Of a stretch of 46,083 nt of DNA, positions 30,657-39,842 are shown in pieces; position 1 is the first letter of the stretch, and the number at the start of each line of letters is the position of its first letter. The position numbers and the translations under genes are program-made. The notes under the pieces are model-generated. The model saw only the letters and a program-made list of their open reading frames with translations. It was not told where the DNA came from and did not search any database. Source of the DNA: Chlorobiales bacterium (GTDB lineage: Bacteria; Bacteroidota; Chlorobiia; Chlorobiales; Chlorobiaceae); NCBI GenBank assembly GCA_026390855.1, contig JAPLFE010000101.1, positions 1 through 46,083 on the forward strand, read 5' to 3'.

Positions 30657-30702
30657 AGGGGATTGTATATCACTCTTTAATGCTTTTTGTTATGGTCTGA
30701 AA

Positions 30703-30714
30703 GTGATATATCAC
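30703..30714. promoter_or_regulatory. Palindrome GTGATATATCAC in the rplU/mutS intergenic region
   Basis: A perfect 12-bp palindrome. A related sequence, TTGTATATCACT (30664-30674), matches it at about 9 of 12 positions, and TATATCACT/AGTGATATA form a 9-bp inverted repeat (30666-30674 and 30702-30710). It does not match CRP (N6) or FNR (N4) half-site spacing. It lies just upstream of the rplU promoter candidate. Confidence 0.4.
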
Positions 30715-30834
30715 AGAAGAGTTAACGCCTCTTTTTGTGTGGGTTTGTTTATTTAGTTGCTCTGAAGTAGCTTGTTTTTCAAGAGCAGCGTCCATTGTTT
30801 CGCTGTAAATAGATTAATTGCTGATCAAGATGAT

Positions 30835-33453
30835 ATGAGCAAAGAAGAGGGTATTGTACAGAAAGAACATTCTCCGATGATGCGCCAGTATCTGGAGGTG
30901 AAAGAACGGTACCCTGATTTTTTGCTTCTGTTCAGAGTCGGGGATTTTTATGAGACCTTTTTTGAAGACGCGCAGCTCGTATCTGCTGCGTTGAATATCG
31001 TTTTGACAAAGCGCTCTGCTGAAGTCCCGATGGCAGGGTTTCCTCATCATGCAAGTGAGGGGTACATTGCCAAGCTGGTCAAAAAAGGGTTTAAAGTTGC
31101 TGTTTGTGATCAAGTTGAAGATCCTGCCTCGGCCAAAGGTATTGTGCGCCGTGAAATAACTGATATTATTACACCTGGTGTTACTTATAGTGACAAAATT
31201 CTTGACGATCGTCACAACAATTATCTTTGTGCAGTTGCTTTTGTAAAGGAAGGAAGATCCCTCTTTGCCGGAGTGGCCTTTATTGACGTGACCACCGCTG
31301 AATTCAGAATGGCAACGTTTCAGCCTGATGAACTTTCTGATTTTATTCTTTCGATTCACCCTTCGGAGGTCCTTGTATCTGCCTCAGAAAGAGAGCGCCT
31401 GGAACCTCTTAAAAAAGCACTTTTACGTGAGACTCTTGTTACTGAGCTTGATGCATGGATGTTCAGTGAAGATCAGACACAGGAGGTGCTTAGCCGACAG
31501 TTTAAAACTCACTCCCTCAAAGGATTCGGTATTGAGGGAAACCGTGCAGGCAGGGTGGCTGCGGGTGTTATTCTTCAGTATCTGGAAGAAACTCGTCAGA
31601 ACAGCCTGCAGTATATTACCCGGATCGGGGAGTTGCATAGCAGTGAGTATATGACCCTGGACTTGCATACAAAGAGAAATCTTGAAATTATCTCTTCGAT
31701 GCAGGATGGTACCCTGAATGGCAGTCTCCTTCAGGTTATGGATCGGACGCGAAATCCTATGGGTGCAAGGCTTATCAGACGTTGGCTTCAGAGACCGTTG
31801 AAAAAAATCGAGGAAATTCAGATGCGTCTTGATGCTGTTGGAGAGCTGGCTGAGAGCAAGGCGTTACGGGATGACCTTTCTGAACAGTTATCGGGAATTA
31901 ATGATCTTGAGCGTTCTCTCGCTCGTATTGCAACTTTCCGAACAATTCCGAGGGAAGTTCGTCAGCTTGGAGTCTCCCTTTCTATCATCCCATCCTTAAA
32001 AAATCAGCTTCGTGATGCAGGTTCGGACAGGCTCCGACTCCTTGCCAAAACGTTGAAGCCTCTGGAGGAACTTGCTCGGCGTATTGAAGAGGCTATAGAT
32101 CCTGAGTCGGGTGCTTCAATGCGTGATGGTGGGTATATCCGTGTTGGCTATCATGCGGAGCTTGATGAACTTCGGAACATTGCTTCGACTGCTAAGGATC
32201 GTCTTATGGAGATTCAGCAGGAGGAACGGGTAAATACTTCGATTTCTTCATTGAAGGTCAGTTTCAATAAGGTTTTCGGTTACTATATCGAAATAAGCCG
32301 AGCGAATCGTGATAAGGTTCCTCCTTATTATGAGAAAAAACAAACTCTTGTTAATGCAGAGAGGTATACCATTCCGTCATTGAAAGAGTATGAAGCAAAG
32401 ATTCTCAATGCTGAAGATAAAAGTCTGGTTCTTGAAGCGCAGCTTTTTCAGGATCTTTGCGCGAATGTTGCTGAAGATGCTTCGACTATACAGGAGAATG
32501 CCGTTATTATCGCCGAAATTGATACCCTTTGTTCGTTTGCTCTCTCTGCCGATGAATACGGATATTGCAAACCGGAGATTATGGAGCATGAAAATCTTGT
32601 GATTGTTAATGGACGTCATCCTGTGCTGGAAAGAATGATGAGTCCAGATGAGCCCTATGTGCCGAATGATTGTTTTTTTGATGAAAAGCAGAAAATGCTG
32701 ATTATAACGGGCCCTAACATGGCTGGGAAAAGTTCATTTCTGCGCCAGACCGGTTTGATTGTTCTACTTGCACAGGCAGGAAGTTTTGTGCCGGCTGAGC
32801 GTGCTGAAATCGGGCTTTTCGACCGGATTTTTACAAGGGTTGGCGCTTCGGACAACCTTGCTTCCGGTGAAAGTACTTTTCTTGTCGAAATGAATGAGGC
32901 TGCCAGTATTCTTAATAACGCATCAAGCAAAAGCCTTTTACTCCTTGATGAAATTGGCAGGGGGACCAGTACTTTTGATGGGATGTCGATTGCCTGGTCG
33001 ATGAGTGAATATATCTGCCATTCGATTCAGGCAAGGACTCTTTTTGCAACGCATTACCATGAGCTTGCTGAACTTGAAACCCGTATCCCTGGTGTGGTGA
33101 ACTACAATGCTACTGTTGTGGAAACAGCCGATACTGTTATTTTTTTACGGAAGATTGTAAGAGGTTCTACAGATAACAGTTATGGTATAGAGGTGGCTAA
33201 AATGGCCGGAATGCCTTCGGAAGTCATAACGAGAGCCAGGGAGATACTTGCAGGAATGGAAAAACGTGATGTTGAAATTCCACTTGACAGCCCTCCGAAG
33301 ATCAAAAGCCTGCAGATCAGTTTGTTTGAAGAGTCTGATGCTCTTCTCCGTACTGCTCTTGAAACTCTCGACCTTGATCGACTGACACCGATTGATGCAT
33401 TGCTTGAGCTGAAAAAACTACAAAAACTTGCAAGAACAGGTAGAATTAACTGA
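30835..33453 (+). CDS. mutS: DNA mismatch repair protein MutS
   Basis: 872 residues from the ATG at 30835 ([23 protein letters not shown]); the frame is open upstream to 30772 without family resemblance. The mismatch-reading motif is [14 protein letters not shown] with the Phe-x-Glu insert; the ATPase has Walker [15 protein letters not shown], Walker [16 protein letters not shown] and [11 protein letters not shown]. MutS recognises mismatches and recruits MutL. The last base of its TGA stop is shared with the ATG of the radical SAM gene (ATG 33453), so the two are translationally coupled. Confidence 0.97.
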   Translation: MSKEEGIVQKEHSPMMRQYLEVKERYPDFLLLFRVGDFYETFFEDAQLVSAALNIVLTKRSAEVPMAGFPHHASEGYIAKLVKKGFKVAVCDQVEDPASAKGIVRREITDIITPGVTYSDKILDDRHNNYLCAVAFVKEGRSLFAGVAFIDVTTAEFRMATFQPDELSDFILSIHPSEVLVSASERERLEPLKKALLRETLVTELDAWMFSEDQTQEVLSRQFKTHSLKGFGIEGNRAGRVAAGVILQYLEETRQNSLQYITRIGELHSSEYMTLDLHTKRNLEIISSMQDGTLNGSLLQVMDRTRNPMGARLIRRWLQRPLKKIEEIQMRLDAVGELAESKALRDDLSEQLSGINDLERSLARIATFRTIPREVRQLGVSLSIIPSLKNQLRDAGSDRLRLLAKTLKPLEELARRIEEAIDPESGASMRDGGYIRVGYHAELDELRNIASTAKDRLMEIQQEERVNTSISSLKVSFNKVFGYYIEISRANRDKVPPYYEKKQTLVNAERYTIPSLKEYEAKILNAEDKSLVLEAQLFQDLCANVAEDASTIQENAVIIAEIDTLCSFALSADEYGYCKPEIMEHENLVIVNGRHPVLERMMSPDEPYVPNDCFFDEKQKMLIITGPNMAGKSSFLRQTGLIVLLAQAGSFVPAERAEIGLFDRIFTRVGASDNLASGESTFLVEMNEAASILNNASSKSLLLLDEIGRGTSTFDGMSIAWSMSEYICHSIQARTLFATHYHELAELETRIPGVVNYNATVVETADTVIFLRKIVRGSTDNSYGIEVAKMAGMPSEVITRAREILAGMEKRDVEIPLDSPPKIKSLQISLFEESDALLRTALETLDLDRLTPIDALLELKKLQKLARTGRIN

Positions 33454-34883
33454 TGAAGGGGGGTATGGAACAAGACAAGCAGGTGTTGCTCGTTTTTATT
33501 CAGGCTGACAGTGGCGTTGACGGGACTTCTCTTTTGGATAGTGCATCATCAGGATTCAGTTTTTTCAACTCACTGAAAGATAGTGTGCTGAGTAATGTTA
33601 TCAGGCGTGCTCAATTTGCTATTCCTCCACTTGCATTGATGATTCTCAGTTCACAGAGGGTTTCTGGAGTCAGTCAGACAATCTGTGATCTTCGTTTTGA
33701 GAAAGTTCCTCTTGACCGTCACTGGGATATGGTCGGCATCAGTGTTCAGACCGGGGCTGTGAAGCCAGCTTTTGAACTTGCACGGGCACTTCGTTCAAAA
33801 GGGATAAAAGTTGTGCTTGGAGGGCCTTATGTAAGCATTTTTCCTGATCAGTGCCGCGATCATGCCGATGTACTGGTGATCGGAGAGGCTGACGATATCT
33901 GGAAAGAAGTGCAGAAAGATCTCCTCAGTGATTGCTTGAAGTCGGAGTATCGGGTTGGATCGTTTCCAGATCTTTCGTGTGATCGTGTTGTTGACAAACA
34001 TGCGCTTGATATCAAAAGCTATTTTACCACCAATGTGGTGCAGACTACCCGAGGGTGTCCATATAGCTGTGATTTTTGCAATGTGCATGTTATGAACGGT
34101 CACAAGCTTCGCCACCGGAGCATTCCAGCGGTACTCAGGGAGGTAGAAGGGTTTCTGAAACAGGACAAAAGAATTTTTTTCTTTTTGGACGACACTATCA
34201 ATGCTGACGAGTCCTATGCCGAAAAACTCTTCAGTGAACTTGTGCCTTTTGGAATCAGCTGGGTGGGTCAGGCTACCACGGCCCTCGGGGAAAAACCAAA
34301 ATTGCTTGAAGCTTTTTCCCGTTCAGGGTGTGGTGCGCTGCTTGTTGGTATTGAAAGCCTCGATGATGGCAGTAATCATGCCCATCAGAAGTTTCATAAC
34401 CCTTCAAACCGTCAAGTGGAGTGCATAAAAAATATTCGTAAAGCTGGCATTTGTGTCTATGGCAGTTTTATTTACGGCCTGGATGAGGATACCCTTGAGT
34501 TGCCCGGCAGGCTTGAGGCATTTATCGAGGAGACAGGTATCGATGTGCCTGGTATCAATCTGTTACGGCCGATTCCCGGTACCGGCGTATTTGATCGTTT
34601 GGCAGCTGAAGGTCGTCTGCTTCACTCGAGGGATGATCATGATGCCTTCAGGTTTTCATGGGGTCAGGAGATGCTTTATAAACCCCAGCGTATTTCTCTT
34701 CAAGAGTTCATCCCAAGCTATACGGCGCTGACCGGCCGGGTCTTCACTGTTCAGAATGCCTTGAAACGGGCTATGCGTGCTCCCCGGTTGCGCTCAGCCG
34801 TTCTCATGTTCAATCTGCTTTACGTTCACATGTATGGTCTTTCACGTAAAGATCTTCAGCGGCAGTTGCGGGAGCTTGCATGA
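33453..34883 (+). CDS. B12-binding domain radical SAM protein
   Basis: 476 residues. The N-terminal half is a cobalamin-binding-like Rossmann domain (WDMVGISVQTGAVKPAFELARALRSKGIKVVLGGPYVSIFPDQC), followed by the radical SAM core with the cluster motif CxxxCxxC in TTRGCPYSCDFCNVHVM. It belongs to the BchE/P-methylase class, which in green sulfur bacteria includes the bacteriochlorophyll methylases BchQ and BchR among others; which member this is cannot be decided from sequence alone. The B12-binding His-loop motif (DxHxxG) is not evident, so cobalamin may be bound without His, as in BchE-type enzymes. It overlaps mutS by one base. Confidence 0.85.
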   Translation: MKGGMEQDKQVLLVFIQADSGVDGTSLLDSASSGFSFFNSLKDSVLSNVIRRAQFAIPPLALMILSSQRVSGVSQTICDLRFEKVPLDRHWDMVGISVQTGAVKPAFELARALRSKGIKVVLGGPYVSIFPDQCRDHADVLVIGEADDIWKEVQKDLLSDCLKSEYRVGSFPDLSCDRVVDKHALDIKSYFTTNVVQTTRGCPYSCDFCNVHVMNGHKLRHRSIPAVLREVEGFLKQDKRIFFFLDDTINADESYAEKLFSELVPFGISWVGQATTALGEKPKLLEAFSRSGCGALLVGIESLDDGSNHAHQKFHNPSNRQVECIKNIRKAGICVYGSFIYGLDEDTLELPGRLEAFIEETGIDVPGINLLRPIPGTGVFDRLAAEGRLLHSRDDHDAFRFSWGQEMLYKPQRISLQEFIPSYTALTGRVFTVQNALKRAMRAPRLRSAVLMFNLLYVHMYGLSRKDLQRQLRELA

Positions 34884-34971
34884 TGTTGTCTCCCTCCTTT
34901 GTGGGCCTCTATTGCAGATATATGCCTGCAATTTAAGGCAAATCTCTAAAATGATTTAACAACGATTCAGA

Positions 34972-36141
34972 ATGTCAAGAAAAATTATGCTGCTTGGCAG
35001 CGGAGAACTTGGTAAAGAATTTGTTATTGCGGTAAAACGTCTTGGTCACTTTGTGATAGCTGTTGACAGCTACAATGATGCGCCGGCACAGCAGGTGGCC
35101 GATGAGCGTGAAGTAATTGACATGCTTGACGGCAAGGCTCTCGATTCAATTGTTGCTAAACATAAGCCAGATGTGATTGTGCCTGAAATAGAAGCAATTC
35201 GCACTGAGAGATTTTACGACTATGAACAGCAGGGTATCCAGGTTGTTCCTTCGGCTCGTGCCGCCAACTTCACCATGAACCGGAAAGCCATTCGAGATCT
35301 GGCATCGAAAGAACTTGGCCTTCGGACAGCCAGGTATCGTTACGCAGCTTCGCTTGAAGAGTTACAGCTGGCAGTCAGGGAAATTGGCATTCCTTCTGTG
35401 GTTAAACCGCTGATGAGTTCATCGGGTAAGGGGCAGTCAACAGTTAAAACCGAAGCGGATATTGAAAAGGCCTGGAACTATTCGCAAAGCGGCAAACGGG
35501 GTGACATTGCTGAAGTGATTGTGGAGTCTTTTGTGAAATTCCATACTGAAATCACGTTGCTTACCGTAACACAAAAAAATGGCATCACGCTTTTTTGCCC
35601 TCCAATCGGCCATCGACAGGAGCGAGGCGATTATCAGGAGAGCTGGCAACCCAGTGTTATCAGCGATGCGCATTTAAAAGAGGCTCAGGAGATTGCTGAA
35701 AAGGTTACTCGTTCGCTGACAGGGGCAGGAATATGGGGTGTGGAGTTTTTCCTCTCTGATGATGGTCTGTATTTTTCAGAACTTTCTCCTCGCCCGCACG
35801 ATACTGGTATGGTTACGTTGGCAGGGACGCAAAACCTGACAGAGTTTGAGCTTCATGCGCGGGCAGTGTTAGGTATTCCGATTCCGGAAATCACTTTAAT
35901 GCGAGCTGGTGCAAGCGCGGTTGTTCTTGCAGAAAGTACAGGCAAAAATCCTCAATACCTTGGTGTGGAAGAGGCTGTCATGGAACCACGTACCGACATT
36001 CGAATTTTCGGAAAACCGACGACCCGACCTTACCGACGAATGGGTGTAGCGCTGGCTTATGATCAATTGGGCTGTGATATACAGGGAGTGAAAGAAAAGG
36101 CGATTGCCAATGCCGCAAAGGTAAAGGTGATCAGTGAATGA
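34972..36141 (+). CDS. purT: Formate-dependent phosphoribosylglycinamide formyltransferase PurT
   Basis: 389 residues. PurT makes formyl-GAR from GAR, formate and ATP in purine synthesis. The N-terminal [21 protein letters not shown], the ATP-grasp segment [21 protein letters not shown], the acidic metal residues in [27 protein letters not shown] and the C-terminal [20 protein letters not shown] are all present. It lies 88 bp after the radical SAM gene, and a TTGCAG/CTGCAA dyad occupies the gap. Confidence 0.97.
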   Translation: MSRKIMLLGSGELGKEFVIAVKRLGHFVIAVDSYNDAPAQQVADEREVIDMLDGKALDSIVAKHKPDVIVPEIEAIRTERFYDYEQQGIQVVPSARAANFTMNRKAIRDLASKELGLRTARYRYAASLEELQLAVREIGIPSVVKPLMSSSGKGQSTVKTEADIEKAWNYSQSGKRGDIAEVIVESFVKFHTEITLLTVTQKNGITLFCPPIGHRQERGDYQESWQPSVISDAHLKEAQEIAEKVTRSLTGAGIWGVEFFLSDDGLYFSELSPRPHDTGMVTLAGTQNLTEFELHARAVLGIPIPEITLMRAGASAVVLAESTGKNPQYLGVEEAVMEPRTDIRIFGKPTTRPYRRMGVALAYDQLGCDIQGVKEKAIANAAKVKVISE

Positions 36142-36151
36142 GGCGGCGCCC

Positions 36152-36174
36152 GGCTCTCCATGTTAAAGAGAGCC
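36152..36174. terminator. Hairpin between purT and the convergent ABC transporter gene
   Basis: GGCTCTC (36152-36158), nine-base loop, GAGAGCC (36168-36174). Perfect 7-bp stem, but no clear T-run on either strand, so termination is uncertain. Confidence 0.45.
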
Positions 36175-36184
36175 TAAAGGATTT

Positions 36185-37936
36185 TCAGGAAATTGAGAGA
36201 ATTTCGTCTTCGAGAAGCTGCTGGTTGTAGAGTTCTGCGTAGAGGTGTTGCAGCTCTAAAAGTTCTTCATGCGTGCCGCTTTCGGCAATTGTGCCATCTT
36301 TGAGTACAATAATACGGTCGCAGTTTTTCACCGTTGAAATTCTATGACTTATCAGGATGATGGTTGTGTCGGGCAGTTTCTGCAGAAGGGCATCAAAGAG
36401 GCGGGCTTCAGTATCGGTGTCGACTGCTGAAAGTGCATCATCGAGCACTAGAATGCTTGGCTTCCATGCAATCGCTCTCGCAATGCATGCTCTCTGTTTT
36501 TGGCCACCCGAAAGGTTGATGCCTTTTTCGCCGAGCATGGTTTCGAATCCATCAGGGAAGTCCTGAACATCATCATAGAGCATAGCAATTCGGCTGGCCT
36601 CAATTACCTGATCAGCATCATTGTCGCGACTGCCCCAGTTGATGTTGTTTTCAATGGTGTCGGAAAAAAGAAAATTCACCTGAGGAACAAAGCCGATGAG
36701 TTCTCTCAGAGTTTGCAGCGGCAGGTTTTTAATGTCGTGTCCATCAAAAAGCACGGCACCTGCGACAGGCTCGTAGAGTCGTGGGATCAGATTGACAAGA
36801 GTTGTTTTACCTGAACCGGTTGCGCCGACTATGGCTACTTTTGATCCGGCAGCAATGTCGAGGGTGATGTTTTTGAGTATGAGATTATTTTCGTGACCTG
36901 GGTAGTGAAATTTAACATTGCTGAAGGATACAGAACCATTAAAGCTTGCAAGAGTGTCCGTGCCAGCTTTTTCGTCTGTAATATCAGGTTTGATGTTGAA
37001 AATTTCATTCAACCGAATTTGCGCTGATGCGGCTCGCTGAATAATACTGGTGACCCATCCGATCGATATAATCGGCCAACTCAGCATGGTAACATAGACG
37101 ATAAATTGAGCAATACCCCCAACGGTCATTTGCCCATCAATCACACCTACTCCACCCACCCATACAACAGGGAGCAGAGATAATGCGGTGAGGGAGGTAA
37201 GAAATGCAAAAAAAAGAGCCTGAAGTTTTCCAAGCGAAAGATTTTTACGGTAATATTCTTTATTGAGTGTTTCAAATCGTTTGACTTCAAAAGATTCCCG
37301 AGTAAAGCTTTTGACCACTCTGATGCCGGAAAGGTTTTCCTGAACCAGATTGGTTATCGCAGCATAGCTTTCCTGAATGCTTTTGGAGCGCTTTTGCATG
37401 GAGCTGCCGATTTTATAAACAGAATAACTTAAAAGAGGTGCTGGCAGCAGCGCGAAAAAGGTCAGTTTAGGAGAAAGGGCTATCATTGCTATCAGGGCGA
37501 AAAAAAGCCTGAAGAAGGTGTTCAGGGAGTACATGATGCCGGGACCGAGAAACTCTCTTATAGCGTTCAGGTCGTTGGTGCCTCTCGAGATGAGTTCACC
37601 AGTACTGGTAGTGTTGTAAAACTTACGGGGCAGTTTCTGCAGATGGTCGTAATAGTCGTTTTTCAGATCGAATTCGATCTTTCGTGAAGCGACAATAATA
37701 TTCTGGCGTACGAGAAAGAGAAAGAACCCGCTCAGCAGTGCATAAAGAAAATACAGACCAGCATCATTAAGTACATCCCGGAGTACGAAATGCTTGTTCA
37801 TGGTGTCGATAGCCTTGCCGATATATGTTGGTCCTATGACAGCGAAGAGGTTTGTAAGGATAATGTAGAAAAAGCCTACGGCAAGATTTTTTTTATACCT
37901 GAGCAGGTAAGGTTTCAGGCTGAGTAAATTTTTCAT
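36185..37936 (-). CDS. ABC transporter half, MdlA-like (TMD-NBD fusion)
   Basis: 583 residues. Six membrane helices in the first 300 residues, then the nucleotide-binding domain: Walker A GATGSGKTTL (371-380), Q-loop, signature LSGGQKQRACIARA (475-488), Walker B ILVLDDALSAVD and H-loop ILISHRIST. The residue after the Walker B Asp is Asp500 instead of the catalytic Glu, as in MdlA and YheI-type subunits of heterodimeric exporters where one ATP site is degenerate. A partner subunit with the usual Glu would be expected, but none is in the window. Such proteins export lipids or drugs at the inner membrane. It is convergent with purT. Confidence 0.92.
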   Translation of the reverse strand: MKNLLSLKPYLLRYKKNLAVGFFYIILTNLFAVIGPTYIGKAIDTMNKHFVLRDVLNDAGLYFLYALLSGFFLFLVRQNIIVASRKIEFDLKNDYYDHLQKLPRKFYNTTSTGELISRGTNDLNAIREFLGPGIMYSLNTFFRLFFALIAMIALSPKLTFFALLPAPLLSYSVYKIGSSMQKRSKSIQESYAAITNLVQENLSGIRVVKSFTRESFEVKRFETLNKEYYRKNLSLGKLQALFFAFLTSLTALSLLPVVWVGGVGVIDGQMTVGGIAQFIVYVTMLSWPIISIGWVTSIIQRAASAQIRLNEIFNIKPDITDEKAGTDTLASFNGSVSFSNVKFHYPGHENNLILKNITLDIAAGSKVAIVGATGSGKTTLVNLIPRLYEPVAGAVLFDGHDIKNLPLQTLRELIGFVPQVNFLFSDTIENNINWGSRDNDADQVIEASRIAMLYDDVQDFPDGFETMLGEKGINLSGGQKQRACIARAIAWKPSILVLDDALSAVDTDTEARLFDALLQKLPDTTIILISHRISTVKNCDRIIVLKDGTIAESGTHEELLELQHLYAELYNQQLLEDEILSIS

Positions 37937-38014
37937 CCGTCATATTTTTTTGAAGTAACGGTATAATGTATAATAGAAATAGGGAAAACAAAATTTAACC
38001 CTCATCTCGGTTTT

Positions 38015-38416
38015 ATGGCATTTGATTCAACCAAAAACTATTACTCGATCGGCGAGGTCAGTAAAATTGCCGGTATTCCCTCTTATCTGCTCCGGTATTG
38101 GGAAAGTTTTTTTAATGAATTGGCTCCGGCCAGAGACACAAGGGGGAACAGAAGATATACCAATCGTGATATTGCTATGGTTCTCAATATCAAGGAGCTG
38201 GTGCATGAAAAAGGATACAAGCTTGGAAAGGCGAGTGAAATTGTAAGAGGTATTCTCAACGACAGTGTCGGGGATCATAAAACCACGGAAATTTTAAAGC
38301 TGCAGAAACAGATCGGGCAGGAAAAGAATCGACATAATGTGGTTGATGAACGTCGTATGGTGCTTTTGCAGGAGATAAAGGAGGAGATTGAAGATATTCT
38401 TCACCTGTTTGGGTAG
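38015..38416 (+). CDS. MerR-family transcriptional regulator
   Basis: 133 residues. The winged helix reads YYSIGEVSKIAGIPSYLLRYWE then TRGNRRYTNRDIAMVLNIKELVHEKGYKLGKAS, with the MerR wing. The C-terminal helix (LKLQKQIGQEKNRHNVVDERRMVLLQEIKEEIEDIL) is a dimerisation coiled coil, with no Cys for metal binding. This short form resembles the MlrA/HTH-only MerR members. It is convergent with fmoA, a terminator being shared between them; no evidence shows that it regulates fmoA. Confidence 0.9.
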   Translation: MAFDSTKNYYSIGEVSKIAGIPSYLLRYWESFFNELAPARDTRGNRRYTNRDIAMVLNIKELVHEKGYKLGKASEIVRGILNDSVGDHKTTEILKLQKQIGQEKNRHNVVDERRMVLLQEIKEEIEDILHLFG

Positions 38417-38451
38417 AGTTATACAGGTTTTGTATTTCGAAGGTTGAAAAT

Positions 38452-38480
38452 AAAAAGACCGGCGTAGAGCCGGTCTTTTT
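38452..38480. terminator. Bidirectional terminator between MerR gene and fmoA
   Basis: AAAAAGACCGGC (38452-38463), loop GTAGA, GCCGGTCTTTTT (38469-38480): a perfect 12-bp stem with A- and T-runs on either side, so it works for the plus-strand regulator and for fmoA on minus. Confidence 0.95.
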
Positions 38481-38499
38481 AAGGTAAAACAGGGGACAT

Positions 38500-39600
38500 T
38501 TACTGAGCGTACAGTACTTCGAACTGTCCTGTACCACCTTTACATACATGTTCAACCCAGCGAGCATATGCTCCACCACTCCAGCGATATTCCTCAAGGT
38601 TCTGGGAACGGTACTGTGGTGCTGCATAACGTACTTTGTAACCTTTAGGAAGAACGATTTTCAGCTGTGTATCAACGGTAAAGTCGTTGAATTTGCCTAC
38701 CATTCCGTGGTGTACCAGCGGAATAAGAGGATGGTTAAGAATTCTGCGGAGACCACCGCCGGCATCAACTGAAACGCCAGGGAAATCGCCATCAACTTTA
38801 ACTTCGATACCCTGAGAGTCAGAACGGAAACCAGCTTCTACTGATGCAGGGCGGGTGAGTTTGTCTGCAGGGAAAAGTTCTGCCCAGCGTGCAATAGAGT
38901 CGACAATACCGGATCCACCGTGTGAGAAGCGCCATCTTGTAACGCCAACAGGTCCTTTGTCGCCACTCTGGGTGCCGATGCTGTTGACTTCAATTTTCGA
39001 AATTCTCTGACCACCTTCATTCAGTGCTGTAAATGCTGGTCCGATAAACCAGAATTCGCGAATCCAGTCGTTGAATGAACCGGTTGTCTGAAGAGCCTTC
39101 AAGGTACCTTCCCATGTGTCGATAACATCGGGATTGTTAAGAGGTACTTTCATGATAATGTCGTGGAACTGACGTCCCTGCATGTAGATCGGATTCGGGA
39201 CGTTTCTGCGGACTGCGTCTGAGCGGTAGTAGAAGAGGTTAACAACGGAGCCTTCAAAAGAGAAAGTGTGGGAGAAATCGCCTACAGTAACAGAGCCTTC
39301 ACCGACACAAATTCTTCTTTCTTTGGTTTCATTAGCAATGTCAGCCTCGACAACCAGCTTGTTTTTTGTGCTGTCAACAATTGACTCAATAACAGCAGAA
39401 AACCTGACGAAGCCTTTTGCTGGATCGAGTGGCTTCACATTGATTTTGATGTTACAGTCAGCTGGTAGCAAGGGTAGTGCCGGTGGCACGTTAACCTTGG
39501 CCCGGCATTTTACTTTGCCCCATGAGCTAGAACCACCCTCAAGAATAATTTCATAATCTGAGTGTGCGGTGGTTGTGTCTTTGGTGCCGAAAAGAGCCAT
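38500..39600 (-). CDS. fmoA: Fenna-Matthews-Olson bacteriochlorophyll a protein
   Basis: 366 residues, the standard FMO length. The trimeric protein carries bacteriochlorophyll a and passes energy from chlorosome baseplate to the reaction centre on the cytoplasmic face of the membrane. It begins MALFGTKDTTTAHSDYEI and ends GQFEVLYAQ. Chlorophyll-ligand histidines His111 (DFSHTF) and His146 (RQFHDI) are present, as is the LIPLVHHGMVGKFN block with three more His. Cys49 and Cys353, implicated in photoprotective quenching, are conserved; Cys32 and Cys98 are additional. AAGGAG (complement of 39609-39614) lies 8 nt before the ATG. Monocistronic, with a terminator at 38452-38480. Confidence 0.99.
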   Translation of the reverse strand: MALFGTKDTTTAHSDYEIILEGGSSSWGKVKCRAKVNVPPALPLLPADCNIKINVKPLDPAKGFVRFSAVIESIVDSTKNKLVVEADIANETKERRICVGEGSVTVGDFSHTFSFEGSVVNLFYYRSDAVRRNVPNPIYMQGRQFHDIIMKVPLNNPDVIDTWEGTLKALQTTGSFNDWIREFWFIGPAFTALNEGGQRISKIEVNSIGTQSGDKGPVGVTRWRFSHGGSGIVDSIARWAELFPADKLTRPASVEAGFRSDSQGIEVKVDGDFPGVSVDAGGGLRRILNHPLIPLVHHGMVGKFNDFTVDTQLKIVLPKGYKVRYAAPQYRSQNLEEYRWSGGAYARWVEHVCKGGTGQFEVLYAQ

Positions 39601-39842
39601 AATGAGTTCTCCTTTTTCTGATGGCGTTGAGATTGGAAATTTTTTTCAGGAAAGTACTTGGAGATTATTCCTGTTAAATAACAGATTAGAATAAATTTAA
39701 AGAATAAAAATCAATAATTAAAGTAAAATATGTTTGAAGGGATTATCTGTTTCCCTGAAATATCTTATACTTTCGGCAGCTTCCGGTTTAAGAAGGATTT
39801 TTTATCTCTTTTTTTTTCAGTTGTTAACTTTTTTATCGCCTG
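39601..39842. promoter_or_regulatory. fmoA leader and promoter region with a 14-bp dyad
   Basis: 242 bp between divergent fmoA (minus) and lnt (plus), strongly AT-rich. It contains CTGTTA-AA-TAACAG (39671-39684), a perfect 6+2+6 dyad 71-84 nt upstream of the fmoA ATG, with AT-rich sequence on its far side (39685-39730) that could hold the -10 region. The dyad may be an operator or a 5'-leader structure. Promoter boxes cannot be placed with confidence. Confidence 0.45.

Noticed and set aside
30703-30714. CRP or FNR site
   Set aside because: GTGATATATCAC has a different spacing from TGTGA-N6-TCACA and TTGAT-N4-ATCAA.
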